A stretch of 64,000 nucleotides of DNA, from the NCBI GenBank assembly GCA_963920705.1, contig OY987234.1, forward strand, positions 20,603,794 through 20,667,793, in the 5' to 3' direction. Origin of the DNA: Odiellus spinosus (lineage: Eukaryota; Arthropoda; Arachnida; Opiliones; Phalangiidae). This document shows positions 24,991-37,800 of this stretch, one piece after another; within the stretch, counting starts at the first letter, position 1; each line of letters begins with the position of its first letter. The notes beneath the pieces were generated by a model, which was not told the DNA's origin, did not search any database, and saw only the letters and a program-made list of their open reading frames with translations. The position numbers and the translations under genes are program-made.

Positions 24991-25022
24991 GGAGGAGTTA
25001 ACTGGGCCAGTCAACTCCTCCT
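24991..25022. repeat. Near-perfect palindrome
   Basis: AGGAGGAGTTAACTGG is followed almost directly by its inverse, CCAGTCAACTCCTCCT, with one mismatch in the stem and about one base at the centre. Outer CCAAG/CTTGG bases extend it. It could form a hairpin or cruciform about 420 bases upstream of the RBM5/10 start. Confidence 0.7.
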
Positions 25023-25092
25023 ACTTGGCTGAAATTTCCAACTTCGTTCAATTTTTGGCTTTTGACCGCGACTCCTTGTTGTCTTTACAGTC

Positions 25093-25101
25093 GCCATTTT
25101 G
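25093..25101 (+). promoter_or_regulatory. YY1-like site GCCATTTTG
   Basis: Same 9-mer as at 9069, within CAGTCGCCATTTTGGTCAAG, about 350 bases upstream of the RBM5/10 start codon and probably near its transcription start. Inferred from motif and position only. Confidence 0.35.
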
Positions 25102-25448
25102 GTCAAGTGTTCAAGTGAATTCTAAACGAATGACATAATTAGCGAATTGCAGAGGTGGTTAGTCGTTCCTTAAAAGATATTTAAAAGTTAATAAAATAAA
25201 TTAATGAACGCATAATTGAAGTATTCAATTTGGTAAGACTTTATCTCTAATTGTTAAATAGTATTTAATATTACCGAATTTTCCAACATGATCGTGGCCC
25301 TTGTGCCTTGGCTGATAAATCTAATTCTTCTTCTTGTTTCTTGTTTGAAATTCAACTGGCACTTTTATCCAAGATTCTTAAATGTTGCATATTAAATTTT
25401 ATTATTTATAGTTAAAGTTAATATCAATTACTACGACCAACTAAGAAT

Positions 25449-28400
25449 ATGGATGAACCCCCTGGCACCGAGTACTTTACAATCCAAGGAACTCCTGGAC
25501 CCGCATTTATGATGAACAATTCTAGAATGAATACTGGAAACTTTGTCATTCCTGGCCCAAGCTACGGGCAAAACCCAAGTTCTAAACCAATGATTTCGGA
25601 CAAAAGAGAAAAATATGATAAGTATGTTAAAATATGATTAAATCTCATTATGAAACGAACACTTTTACAATACATGATGACCCTTGTTCTAGAAGTAAGA
25701 GAATGGACGATGGTTATAAATACAAAGATTATCGTAAAGAGGATCGTGGGCGAGATAGAAGCGATAATTATTATTATGATAGGGTATGGAATCTGTAAAC
25801 TTTTTGGTTTTTTCCATTCAAATGTTGACACGTTTAACGTATAAATTTAGAACTCTGGCAGTGGAGAAGAAAACTATGGCGATAGTAATAGTAGTAGTCG
25901 AGATTCGTACTACAGTCGATCTCAGGATAGTGATTATGGTGTGAAAGATTATGAATCATCTTCCAGGCGAGATTATGAAAGAGAGAGTCGACATAGTCGT
26001 AGCCGCTCATCCAGAGATAGAGACAGAGATGATAGGGGAAAAAGTCGAGACAGAGACTCTAGTCGCAGGGAACGATCGAGGGACAAGGAAAGGTCCAGAG
26101 ACCGAACAAGATCTAGGTCTCGAGACCGGGACAGAGAAAGGGACTCTTCCAGAGAAAGAATAAGAGACAGAGATAGAGACCGCGAACGTTACGATAGAGG
26201 CAGAAACTCTGCGTCTAGTGGCATGGGAAGCGGAATGATGAGCAGCGGAGGGGCTGGGGATTGGAGGGTAGACGAAATACCCAATCAAACAATTATGGTT
26301 AGAGGATTACCGTCTCACATCACTGAAGAAGATGTGAGTTGTAATTTTTAAATTATTGTTGAAAGAAAATGGGTTATCTGAAATTTACTTAATCATCAGT
26401 TAAAGCAAGAAGTTATGAGATGCCTAAACACAATGCCTAAAGACATTAGGCTTCTTCGGAAAAAAGATACAGGTAAAAATACTTTTTCTTGTCATTTTGG
26501 TTACGTAATAGACTTCCTTAAGCTTACCTACAACATTCGCGCTTCACTGGTTGTTTTTACTACGGTATTTTTTTTTTTCCTACATTGTGTTACGAGAAAT
26601 CGTAAAATTGAGTTAATCGAAGATGAGAAAATGAGAAGGAAAATGTTTGTGTAGTTTCTTCATCACTGGTGTCAATAATGTATCGAAAAAGAGAGCTAAT
26701 GACTCTTAAACTCTAAAAAATCAAGAAAAGATGTATCTTACTAACACTCTGTTACCACTTGTTACATTGCCCATTCTATGTAGGTCAATCAAGGGGCTTT
26801 GCGTTCATCGAATTTCCGTTGCTCTCTGAGGCCGTTCGTTGGAAGGAGCTTACGAAGGTGTTGTAAAAGAACATTCCACTTAACCATTTTCTCGGATGAA
26901 TACTTCGAGCTACTTTTAAAACATTTCGAGAATCCTGGGACAATGACACGATATAATATACCCTTAATTTTTTTGAACTAAATATTACTGCTTATAAGAT
27001 TTTATCGACAAATTACCAAAGGTTACACTAACTGTACATCTTTCTTCGAGCTATGTCTAAGTACAGTACGCTTCAATTTTAAAGTCTATTGTACTCAATT
27101 TCCAGTACTTTAAGCAAAATTGAGTGTTGTAAAGAAAAATATAACAAAATTTTGCTTAATACATAAGTACTCTTTTACTTTCTAGCGGGAGTTTTTCTCT
27201 TTAAAACCAAAACACTCCCAAAAATATTTAATCACAGTCGGTAAAACTTATAAGGCAGTAAGCTTTATGTATTTTGGACTCAGTTTTGTTAGCTTTATAT
27301 TATTTTAGCTTCTTTTGATAACTTAATTATTACTTTTTTAGTCTTAAGTGCTTATAGCAATTTTTTTTTAGGAAATAAGGGATGAGCGTAAACTAGTTTA
27401 AAGTGAAAAACCTAGACAATTATTTTAAGAATGCGCGCTAAGTAGTTTCGCACTTTTAAAAGAAAACCATCACTAAGGGGAAAATTTTTCGTCCTTTTTT
27501 AAAAAATCCACTCTAGAAAGTTCCTTTGTCATCCTTTCTTCGGGTGCCCCGTGGCAAGGCGGTTTTCGTTTCGCATTTATTGCCCCGTGGCATGATTTAA
27601 AGAAATACATTTTGTTAAAAAATGAAGAAGGAATATTTCCAAGTTTTTCCGCCCATTCTTTTTACTCTCATCGGTTTTTATCCAGGAGTTTATAAAAAGG
27701 ACAGAGTTGGAAATTGGTCTCGAAACTACTCTGGAAAGATTTAAATTAACATTATTCCTCGACTTTGTTTTCTTTCAAGGGTGCCTTGACTTTTCCCGGA
27801 TCGCAGTACAAAGCCGTTCTTCACTACAGCATTCCCAAAGACGGTGGTCAACTCATGGATAGAGCCATAAATGGAAGACAAGACTGGAATTGCGTTAAAG
27901 TAATTTCTTTTTCGAGTCTTATTGTTTTTCATGGTCATCTTACGCAAATATTTAAAATTTTCTAGTGTGGAGTGAATAACTTTCGACGTAGAGATTATTG
28001 TTTCAAGTGTAATTCTATGAGAGAAGGTGATTTTCGGATTTTTATATCATCAGTGATAATAGACCTATAATAATTTTTTGCATTTTTATTAGATGTTGAC
28101 ACTGGAAATTTCGGTGAAGGTTCTCACGAAGTTAGCGCAACTCCTTCCAATAGTGAGTTTCTAAACTTTTAGGTTAAGATTACAGTATGAAGAACATTTG
28201 ACAAAAATATTCTAAATACATCCTAGCATGCTTGATAAAAATTTAAACTAAACTGTTGGTGTGATACTACATTTTTTTTTTCAGCTCTTTTATTCAGAAA
28301 CTTGGATGTTTTAACAACGGAAGAAAGAGTTTTGGGTGTGTTAGGAAGTTTTACCGCCCTTCCAATTAAGCGCCTAAAAGTTGCCAAGGATAAATTAACC

Positions 28401-31400
28401 GGAACTTCAAGGGGATTTTGTTTCGTCGAGCTTCATTCCACGGCAGAAGCTACTCAACTTCATGATGCCTTACTTTCCATGAATGAGAGTTTTGTCATAG
28501 ATGGGAGAGAAGTTGCGATTTCCTATACCAGGCGCTCCTTGACATCTATGAATAGCGCGGCTAATGCCAATGCTGCCAGCGTAGCTTTGGCTGCTGCTCA
28601 ATGGACAAATCAGGTCATTTAACTCAAAAAGGCTCTATAAGGTTTTGAATAACTTATTTTGAACTCTTATAATAACAGGAAATGGACTGTTCTAGTACTA
28701 CGGCTCAACCAGCGCAATACTATCAATATAATAATAATTATAATACTCCGAACATCAGTGCTACATCTCATAGCAGTAACGCCGTTATTTCCGCTAGTAG
28801 CACAGTCGTTAGCGCTCCTCCAGTTCCAGCATGCAACGCGAGTGTGACTCAACAAACCAACCAACCGAATTACCATAGAAAAGAAAATAAACCGGTTTTT
28901 CAAACTAAAAACTCAAGTACTTCGAGCAAGACAGCTGTGAGTTAATTAACCTCGTGGATCTATCCTTGGGCTCTGATTTATTAAATCTCGTTTAATTTAA
29001 GATTCCCGCTGCCAATCTGGGTACTGTAGTTGTGGAAGGTGTCACTTACAACAAATATCCAATCCCAGATGTTTCTCAATATCAGTATGACAAATCTTCG
29101 GGCTATTATTACGATTCTACGACTGGACTTTACTACGATTCTAATTCCCAATACTACTTTAACTCTGAAACCCAACAATACCTCTATTGGGATGGAATCA
29201 ATCAAACTTATTTGGTGGCTCCCGTTCAAACTCCCGCTACAACCACCAGTACTGACACCGCAGTAGCTACTGTAGCAACTGCCGAAGTAGCGGGAACCGA
29301 AGCGGCTGTGACGGAAGATGGGAAAGATGAGAAAAATAAACCAAAAGACAAAGATAAACAAGATAAGGTTAAAATTGCCAAGAAAATAGCGAAGGATATG
29401 GAAAGATGGGCCAAGACTCTGAATCAGAAGAAAGAAAATGCCAAATTGGGGATTCCCATGGCTCAAGGAGTACCATTATTGCCTGTTGGTAATGAAGTTC
29501 CCTACGTTAATCCATCAGTGAGACAATCAGCAGCCGCCGACGCCGGTTTCGCTATTTTAGAGAAACGATCGACTCCTTTGGAAAGACAAGCTCTTCTTAG
29601 TGAAGTTATGATGAAGAAAGAAATGGAGGACAAAATGGGAGGTTGGAATAAATTTTAAAAACATAATTTTATATTGGACCAGTGTTTTAAGGAATTTTTG
29701 TTTGTAGTAGCGGTATACGGAGATGGAAGTGATTCTGATAATGATTTGGACGATATTGGTATCTTGGATGCTATAAGAGCCGAAGAAAACAAATTGGTGG
29801 ATTGGCATAAAATGGCTTGTTTGCTCTGCAAACGTCAATTTCCCAGCGCCGAAGCTCTTAAAAAGCATCAACAACTTTCCGATTTGCATAAAGTTAGTCA
29901 ACTCTTAAAATTTAAATTTTGTTTTAAAATTTCGAGTAAGAGATTAATAATTTTATCGTTACAGCAAAACATAACTACTCTAAGGAGAAGCAAACTGTCT
30001 CCGGAAGAAATTGAAGAATTAGAAAAAAGAGAAAGAGATGTAATCAAACCTTTTCGAATATAAATTCTAAGTAAATTGAAATGAAAAAGTTCTTATACTC
30101 GATTATGATTTTTTAGACCGGTTATAGAGATAGAGCCAAAGAACGAAGGGAGAAATACGGTCAACCCGACGCTCCTAAACCAAATAGGCTCAAAGATAAA
30201 TATCTAAAACATTTAAAAATGCAGCAAGCCACGTATGATTGCTTTAAATTTAATATACTTCAAGTTTATTGCCAAATCTTTAAAGGGAGAATGCAATACG
30301 ACAAGTGTTTTCTGTCGATTCCTTAAATAAGGATAATCCACTAAAAAAAGTGCAAACTCTCATTAAAGTAGAAATAAATTTTTAACCAACCCGGAAAGTA
30401 GGCGTAACAATAATCCACAGTTTGACTCTCTGTAGATTATTGTTAAACCTACTTACTAGTTAAAACTTGTGATTGTTTTTACTAAACAAAAGGAGAAATT
30501 GAAAGAAAATCACTTGTTAGATTGTAATCTCGCTTTAAGCTTAGCTGGGGACGCAGAAGAACTGTTTAGCATTTTATGTAATTTAAAAAAATAGTGAACC
30601 ATCGTGAGCTCCAAATTTTTGGTAGGTTCAGGCATACCCCTATACCTTGACCATGAAACATTGGGTAAATAATTGAATTCTTCAAAAATTTGTCCACAGA
30701 ATCTAATTTAAATTTATGTAGCGTTGAAACTACATATTAAAACATACAGATATCAATTATCGTTTCTAGCTTAGAAGACCATAGCAAATTACTAAATTAG
30801 GCCAATAGGCCTAAGGCACTAGAAAAAATTAATTTCAACCCAATATTAATCTATAAATCAATTTTAAAAGTACAAGTTAATTGATTTCTAGCTTATTATT
30901 GCTTTTGATCATTTTTAACTACATGTAGTGGATTAGGCCTATTTAAATAAGGAATCGATAGAAAATCAATTTTCAGGTTGCATTCTCCCTTTAAATGTCC
31001 TTTCGATGTCAACTTGGATAATTTAACAAGTTGAATAAGTCAAAAACAATTTTCCACGGATTGAAAATGGATTGAATATAAAGGGAAATACTTGCAGTGC
31101 AAGATATTATATGGATATTCTTATCTCCTGTACCCCCAGCTAAGCCCCATTAGCAATGAGCTTAAATTTTATAATTAGAATGTTACTAACAAAAATAATT
31201 ATTTCAGGACTTTTGAAGAACCAACGAAAGAAGGTATTGGTGCTGAAAACATTGGCAATAAAATGCTAAAAGCCATGGGATGGTCTGAGGGTCAAGGATT
31301 GGGAAGAGAAAATCAAGGGATGGCAGGAATCATTGATGTAAGCTCCCTATAAGTTAGTCTTATTCAAATAATGTAATCAGTGACTGATTTTCTTCCGTGC

Positions 31401-31978
31401 CCTCAAAAATTTGGTATATGCATCTAAGATAAAGTTTTGAGGGAGAATATGTTTTGTTAATAGAGACCTTCTTCTAAGTGCTATTACTTAAAAACCAATC
31501 TCTCAATCAATAAAAGAGGGTATATAATGTTACTTGGAAGAAATCACTGGCTACATTGTTGAATACGACCTGTATAACAAAAGTATATGAATTGAAAACT
31601 CTGTTAAAGTATACTAATAATAATGCTATGTAAACTGACATGCATTTGTAATAGATCAACGTTTCATGTGGGGCTGGGAGGAAGAAATATTGTGAGAATT
31701 AAGACTGAGGGGGAAAGTAAGGCAATATGGTTACTTTACGTTTGATTTTTCTCACGTCTTCTGGGAGGTTTTCAATTCTCATATACTCTTGCTAGTGTTA
31801 AGTTAATGAAAACATCAGAGTTTTAATGAAAAAAATCTAACTAAAGGTAACGAGAAGAGTGGGTTCAGCCGGATTAGGGATGAAAGGAGCCACATTTGGA
31901 GCAACAGCGAAAGACACCTACAAAGAGGCCGCCAAAAAAGCCATGCATGCTAGATATATGGAATTTGATGAGAAATAA
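25449..31978 (+). CDS. RBM5/10: RBM5/RBM10-type RNA-binding splicing regulator
   Basis: Multi-exon gene with the complete RBM5/RBM10 domain order. After a Gly/Pro/Asn start comes an RS domain (about 25950-26200, many R-D and R-S dipeptides). RRM1 follows (NQTIMVRGLPSHITEEDLKQ, then SRGFAFIEF after a further intron), then a RanBP2-type zinc finger (DWNCVKCGVNNFRRRDYCFK-C; C-x2-C-x10-C-x2-C). RRM2 contains LLFRNLDV and SRGFCFVEL. Next are the OCRE domain of Tyr-rich repeats (YDKSSGYYYDSTTGLYYDS), a C2H2 finger (CLLCKRQFPSAEALKKHQQL) and a G-patch (GNKMLKAMGWSEGQGLG). The C-terminus is the typical SYKDA-like KDTYKEAAKKAMHARY. The family acts in the nucleus on 3' splice-site choice and exon skipping. 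The zinc finger looks slightly nearer to RBM10. AATAAA at 32087 is a likely poly(A) signal. A TAGAAG double acceptor begins exon 2. Confidence 0.95.
30284..30990. mobile_element. TTAA-flanked MITE in the RBM5/10 gene
   Basis: Termini AGGGAGAATGCAA on the left and TTGCATTCTCCCT on the right, flanked by TTAA (30280-30283, 30991-30994). Subterminal TCGATTCCTTA and AATCCACTA occur inverted at both ends. The interior contains a second hairpin (about 30395-30462; AACAATAATCCACAG with its inverse), so another element may be nested. The 54908-55341 element shares the ends. Confidence 0.75.
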
Positions 31979-32180
31979 TGAGGGGTAAATGTGAAATATA
32001 AAACCTCAGAATTATTGTACATATTATTTACTGGTAAATGAACCAATTCAACCCCAAAACTTTTAAACTTAAATCTCTGAACAGGGAATAAACACGAGTC
32101 TTCGTTACGTTATTTAAAAAAACAAGACATTGGATATTTTATTTATTTTACAGTTATAGGGAGATACTTGGCGAAATTTC
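31979..32180. other. Shared 3' region of RBM5/10 and SEC13
   Basis: Only about 200 bases separate the two stop codons. AATAAA for the plus gene lies at 32087-32092 and TTTATT (AATAAA on the minus strand) at about 32138-32143. The two transcripts therefore probably end in a common, possibly overlapping region. Confidence 0.6.
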
Positions 32181-33766
32181 TTAATTTCCAGTTGAAACAA
32201 CTCCTTCGCCCTTTTTAACATCGCTGATGCAAACCCATTGAGAATCCACAGTTTGTTTCCATAAACTAACCTGTATTCGGAGTCAAAATGTGATTGTAAT
32301 TTCTAATTACGCCTAATTTTCTTCTTTAAATTAGTTTTACCTTATTATCACCTCCGGAAACGGCTAGAATATTGCCAGTAACTGACCAGCTTACGTGCCA
32401 AACTACGTCATCAAAAGTATGCAAGATTTGGTAAGACCAGGTATTGTTGTTTCCGTCATTCGTCCAAATAATAACTCTACGATCTTGAGAGCAACTAGCT
32501 AAAATACTAGTTGGTAATCCAACACTTGGAGCCCAAGCAACATCTCGAACCCAATCAGAGTGGGCTTCAAGTTTTTGGTCTTCTTTCCACGAGTCTTCTT
32601 CTTCTCTATTTTTTAAAATTTAATTGTTTTCAGAACTTTTAAAGTATATATATAACCTGACTCACTTCAGGCTTTGTGAAATCCATCTCGCACCAAGCTC
32701 GATAATTTAATCTTTAGAAATTAGAAAACTTTTAAGACATCTTTCTTTTTTTTTAATTCTAATTATTAAATTGGCAAGCTTGGAGCAAGATCAATTTCAC
32801 AAGGCCAGAATCGGGTCAGGTCTACTAAACAAAAGGCTAGTTAAATACATGTATCTCCATATTTTAACCAGATTGTCACAGCCGCCAGTTACAAATCTCT
32901 TAATCAAAGTTTGTGGTTGACTTCCTGGTTGATCAAACAAGGATCCGGCTGGAATAGCGGGAGCGAAACTAACTGCGTTGCATCCAATCTACAAGAAATA
33001 GATGTTGAGAATTTTTTAACATCATTGGATGACTCCATTTCGTACTGTGTGGGCATTATTGATTTTCTTGGTATCCCACGTTCCATCACCAGTACTAGAA
33101 ATGACAGATACAGCGCCATCAGAGCTTCCACAAGCCAACATCAATCCAAATTCATGGGGAGCCCAACACAAGGAATTTACTGAAGGTGAGGAATGTGATT
33201 AGCTTAATGTTTGAATAATTTAATTCTAGGCAAACTGTTTATCTTCTTACCAGAAGAATCGTGATTGTTATACTCGTAAATTTTACTCCATGTTCCACCC
33301 ACTTCTTTCCATATAATTACTTTACGGTCATAAGAACAAGAACCCAAAATTGTTCCGAATCTAGGGTGAGCCCAAGCTACTTGCCATACAGGACCTTCAT
33401 GTCTACAAAATTTAAGTTTATACATAATGCCTTGTCAAGATAGTTGTATTTAAACCTACTCTCTTAAATCGGCCACTAATTTTTGGGTTCCACTTCTCAC
33501 ATCAAAGATACGAACTGATCTATCTGAAGAACACGTAGCCAAACGAATCCCGTAAAAATCCATTTGGGCATCGTGCTTTAAAAAATATAGTTTTTTAATT
33601 CGAATAGAAGCCTTGTATAATCGGTATTTATCTAAATGACCTCTTACAATCATATCTTCGTGCGAAGTATCTACAGTTTGAAGTAAAGACACCTAAAGAA
33701 AAAATTGAAAAGTTTTTTAAGCCTCGGTCATAATTAAACCCTACAGTTTCTCAGTTAATTCACCAT
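32181..33766 (-). CDS. SEC13: SEC13, COPII and nuclear-pore WD40 protein
   Basis: Exons on the minus strand rebuild a six-bladed WD40 protein very close to animal SEC13. Landmarks: [97 protein letters not shown], then [67 protein letters not shown] and [13 protein letters not shown]. The first coding exon is only the ATG (33766-33764), followed at once by GTGAAT. The next exon resumes with GTG (Val) at 33692. SEC13 pairs with SEC31 in the outer COPII coat, with Nup145C/NUP96 in the nuclear pore Y-complex, and with the GATOR2 complex. The end at TAA 32181 matches the family's short tail. A MITE lies in one intron. Confidence 0.96.
32653..32826. mobile_element. MITE copy 2 (family of 16129-16474) in SEC13 intron
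   Basis: The left arm contains GGCTTTGTGAAATCCATCTC then CACCAAGCTCG. The right arm contains CAAGCTTGGAGCAAGATCAA then TTTCACAAGGCCAGAATC. The arms are inverted to each other and similar to the 16129-16474 element. Confidence 0.6.
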
Positions 33767-34823
33767 TCTGTTTCTTAGAAAAGTAGCTCAGACTTTAAAA
33801 TGGAAGAAGTATTTGTAAATAGTAATTTATGATTATTTAAAGCTTAATTTAACGATTACGCAATTTTAAACACGAATCATATGACGCGTGGCACTGGCAC
33901 TGTCTCCATATTTATGGAAAGCAACTCAGATCAGACTTAGGATTTTTTCTGTCAATTTTACTACTATTTATAGGATTTTTCTACTACAAAGCCGGCCTTT
34001 TTGACCAACCAGATGGCATTTAGTAACCGTAGTAGATTATATAGAAGTAATAAGCGTGTAGGCCTGTAGGGGGTTTAAACAAAAGGCGCGACATTTTTTC
34101 TCACTCATTTCAGCACGTGACAGTTAGGCTTATCGAAACCGGGAAACCATCAAAGTCTATATGAAACAATTAGCTTCCGTTTTCGATTAGTGTCCCCACG
34201 GGTTATAAGTGATTAAATGCGAGGTTCTATCTATAGTTTTTCTATTATCAGTCAACCCATTTTCCGATTTTCTTTTCCCTATAGGGGGTCACGCGTGAGG
34301 TAAAAAAGCGATTGGTATTACTTCCCGACTCGACAGTTCCATGGAAACCCGATAATAAAACGGTTTCCTATTATCGGAAAGGAACAGGCGGGTAAACAGA
34401 ATTATAGATGATAGCGAATTTATTAAGAACGCTAAGTTTTAATTAAAAAAATATGAGTTGACATACGTTTCATTGTCAAGCCAGAAGTTAAGCTTGTTAG
34501 TTCCGCGATCGAGAAAGATTTTAGATTGCAGTTCGAAAGAATTATGGTACCAATAATTTACTGGTAAGTTACATTTAGGGCTTTTAGGCATGATTTAGGG
34601 CTTTTTTTTTTTTATTATAGTGGCTATCAAGTTGCTTACTAACTCAATAGCCCATAATAAAAGGGGTAGTTGTTTCATTGTCATTTTTAGTAAATAATCT
34701 TCTAGGTTATCAAGTTTCATTGTAACTAGATACCGCGTAAAAAGGGTAGTTGTTTCACTGTCAATGCTGCTTTTAAAGTCGTTAATATTTTGATCGTGAT
34801 AAATATTTCGTAGGATAGCTAAC
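33767..34823. other. Divergent spacer between SEC13 and CNG channel gene
   Basis: It should hold both promoters. No gene, repeat array or convincing motif was recognised. A short inverted string containing TAGTTGTTTCA appears twice near 34665 and 34746. Confidence 0.4.
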
Positions 34824-37800
34824 ATGCAAGGTACAAGCTTGGATAAAGAATTGAAAACTCAATTAATTATCCAAGGTAGAAGTAATCCGAGCTTCTGTTA
34901 TGGTACAGTCACCGCAATTGAAACGTTTCATTTTCCATGGGGGACGCCCATTGTAATGGTAAGTTTTCATTTGCAATGACTGTACTATAATGGATAATGG
35001 TAGAAATTTTTATGAATTTAGTTGAAAGACCATATTTTTAGGTATCGCAGACCGACCCCCCTCGGACCCCTCCCACTCCTAACAAAGACCAGTCCAAAAG
35101 TTTACGTAGGGCCAATTCAATTTTAAGTTTGGTCTAGCTTTTACACCCCCTAATACGCAGAACTAGGCAACGTGTTTACATCATTTACATAGTGTTGTAA
35201 GCCGGAAAATTAGCTTTCAGTAAAAGTTAAAAATAAAAAAACTCAAGTCTATTTTTCAAAAATGCCTTAAAAATTTCACTAGTTCCCACATTTATTCTAA
35301 AATTTAATGCATTCACGACATTTTAAAGTTATTTTGTCACTTAATTATATTTCATATACAACTCTGACGAACGAAAATGAAAAGATTTTAAATATCTTCG
35401 AGGTATAAATTGTTATTATTCCGATTTTTGTGAAATTTTCGTTGAAAATTAACAATTCTATATCATTGTATTCTTATTTCCTCAGGGGTATTACAATATG
35501 CGAAGCATAATGGCCAACATTATACGCAAAAGATCTTTATCTCGTTCCTTTCGATTTGATTTTGGCGTTCCTAGCAACGATCCACTTTCTCTATCGTGCG
35601 AAAATCATCCTGCAGGATCAGTTTGCAAGTATCTTTTTATTTCCGTCATGTTTTCCCCTTCTCAAAGAGTACTTTTTCAAAAAAAATCCCGTCTCCACTT
35701 TTCCAAGTCTCTCTCGTTACACCTATTCTCCTTCTTCCCTCCTATCGAGCTATCTCACCATCCACTGATCCCTCGAGTTTCGCCCTATCACTATAGAAAC
35801 GGAAAACGCTTGAGCTTCCGTAGTCTCTATCTCTTTCTCTTTCTCTCTCCTTCGCCTCTCGACTATGAGAAATTACCGGGGCTCTAGTGGTGGCGGTCTT
35901 GGCGTTATTTTTGGAACTTTTATAGCGCGTGGATCCCCGGCGAAAAAAGATTCTCATTTCTCGGTTTTGGACCCCCGACGTTAGGTCAGCAAAGCCACCA
36001 GGACCAGAGGGTACTATTGGCCGCCACTGGGTCAGCGGAAGAAGTCGAGGACGACTTCCGATTCGGCGACGGAAGTCGAATTGGAAATCATGATGCAGGC
36101 CAGGAAACGATGGAGCCGAGCGTACAGGTAAAAACCCAAACCTTTTCCTTACCGCTTTCGTTAAATATTTACAGTCTTATTTCTGCTCCTCTCTTTTATT
36201 CCAAAGCTATAAAAAACAGGTTTATGATTCGTTTTTTTATTTTGTCGGGAAAAAGTTATTTAACCCCGTATAAATGAGCTAATAGAATCGGGCTCTGTTA
36301 AGTTGACCTCCCCCCCCCCCCAGAGATAGCGTACTCTATCGTAATGCTCTCTGCAAAAGATTTGCATAATTCCCGTTAAAGTGAGGCTACCACCGATTTC
36401 TCTCTCGTTAAAAATTAAATTTGAGTAGCCTGAGATCAATAAAAATCCATTCTATAAAGATTTTATAAAAGCCAAATTCGTAATTTATTGAAAACCAAAT
36501 TATTCACGCGGTCTCTTTCGTGAAAGTACTCCCGCCTTTAATATATATTTTTTTCTATTTTGGTCAAAAATGGACCAAATCGGAAGTTTAAATTTCGGTT
36601 TGACAAGGCCCGAATCGAGTCGGTTTGCGTGTCTACTTTAACATTAATTACGTCATCAAGTGGAAAATAATAAATCTATTTTTACCTTGAAGTTTTTTAA
36701 AAACGCGGCCAACTCAGAGATGCTAAATTTTGAATATGGATGGTGTCACCCTCACTTTAAGTAATTAAATTAATGATTAGCCAAAAAGCCTCTCTTTCAT
36801 ATAGGGCCAATAGATAGTGCTCCACACTCCAATCAAATTGCTCCATTTTCATTAGAATATAATTAAGTAATTAGCCTGGGATCGAGTGCCATCAGAGAGC
36901 CTCCCATTCAGGGGTAATGGGGATAATGCATTTTCTATGAGCTCCTGTAGAAGTGTTCAGATCGTAGTACATCGATGCTCAGAGCAAAGCACGCATGCAG
37001 GGGTAATCCAGATGTTTTCTACCTTATTGCCCAATTTTACTGTAGATTAATCTGAGACTATTACCAGTCCTATAGATTTTTTCATAATATCAAAAATACA
37101 ATTTTAAACCTCTGATTTGACGCGTTTTAAAGAAAATTACGTTCCAGAAGGGACCCTATTATATAACCGTTCGAAATCCAGTTTTCGATCGAAAACTGCA
37201 GATTCGATCTTCTTTTTCTTAAATTGACACGAGTGTATATTCACTCATGATGTCTATAAAAAGGTTTCTGCAGTTTTCGATCGAAAACTGAATTTTCATA
37301 TAAATGGTAGGACTTTTTGGATTCAGTTCTTTCACGAAAAAGACCGAACGAAAGCGATCTTATCACGTGCCAGAACACGCGAGAATTAACTGTAGGCTCT
37401 ACACCATATTGATGACGTAGTACTTCTTTATCTATTTTCTTATAAAATATAAATAAATATAAATTCTTTGTTAATTTATTTTCAGGCACGTTGTTTATCC
37501 TCAACTGTGGAGACAACTAACGAAAAGTAAGAAACTTTTACATTTCCATTCGCTATTCACCTCGTAGATTCTATTTTTGGAACGTTAATGTATTTTTTGG
37601 TGTGGTTAGACAATTTAAAACTCCGAAATCAATAAACCCCCTCGGGTCTTTTCTTGAAGATCATTTCAAGGTCATTCACAGCTCTTTTTTTTTTTTTTCT
37701 TTATTTATTAAAATATACGTTTCCTGTCATTTGACAATAAATTAAATTTAAAGGGGTCTTTTTTCAATGAAAGAAAATTATATTTAATTTTGTTCTTTTT

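Larger units (their letters stand above)
23698..25448. other. CAND1 3' region and RBM5/10 upstream region
   Basis: No supported gene. It contains the CAND1 3' UTR with AATAAA at 24263, a TTATCCCTTTAAGG string near 24838 typical of local TTAA-element ends, a strong palindrome at 24986-25026 and a YY1-like site at 25093. The segment at 24300-24660 is not simple repeat and I could not identify it. Confidence 0.45.

Noticed and set aside
36017-36127. Acidic open stretch before GTAAAA, considered as a CNG exon
   Set aside because: The exon ending at 35628 (phase 2) joins the exon at 38435 in frame, and 38723 joins 39391 in phase 0, so this segment is not needed. An alternative exon cannot be excluded.
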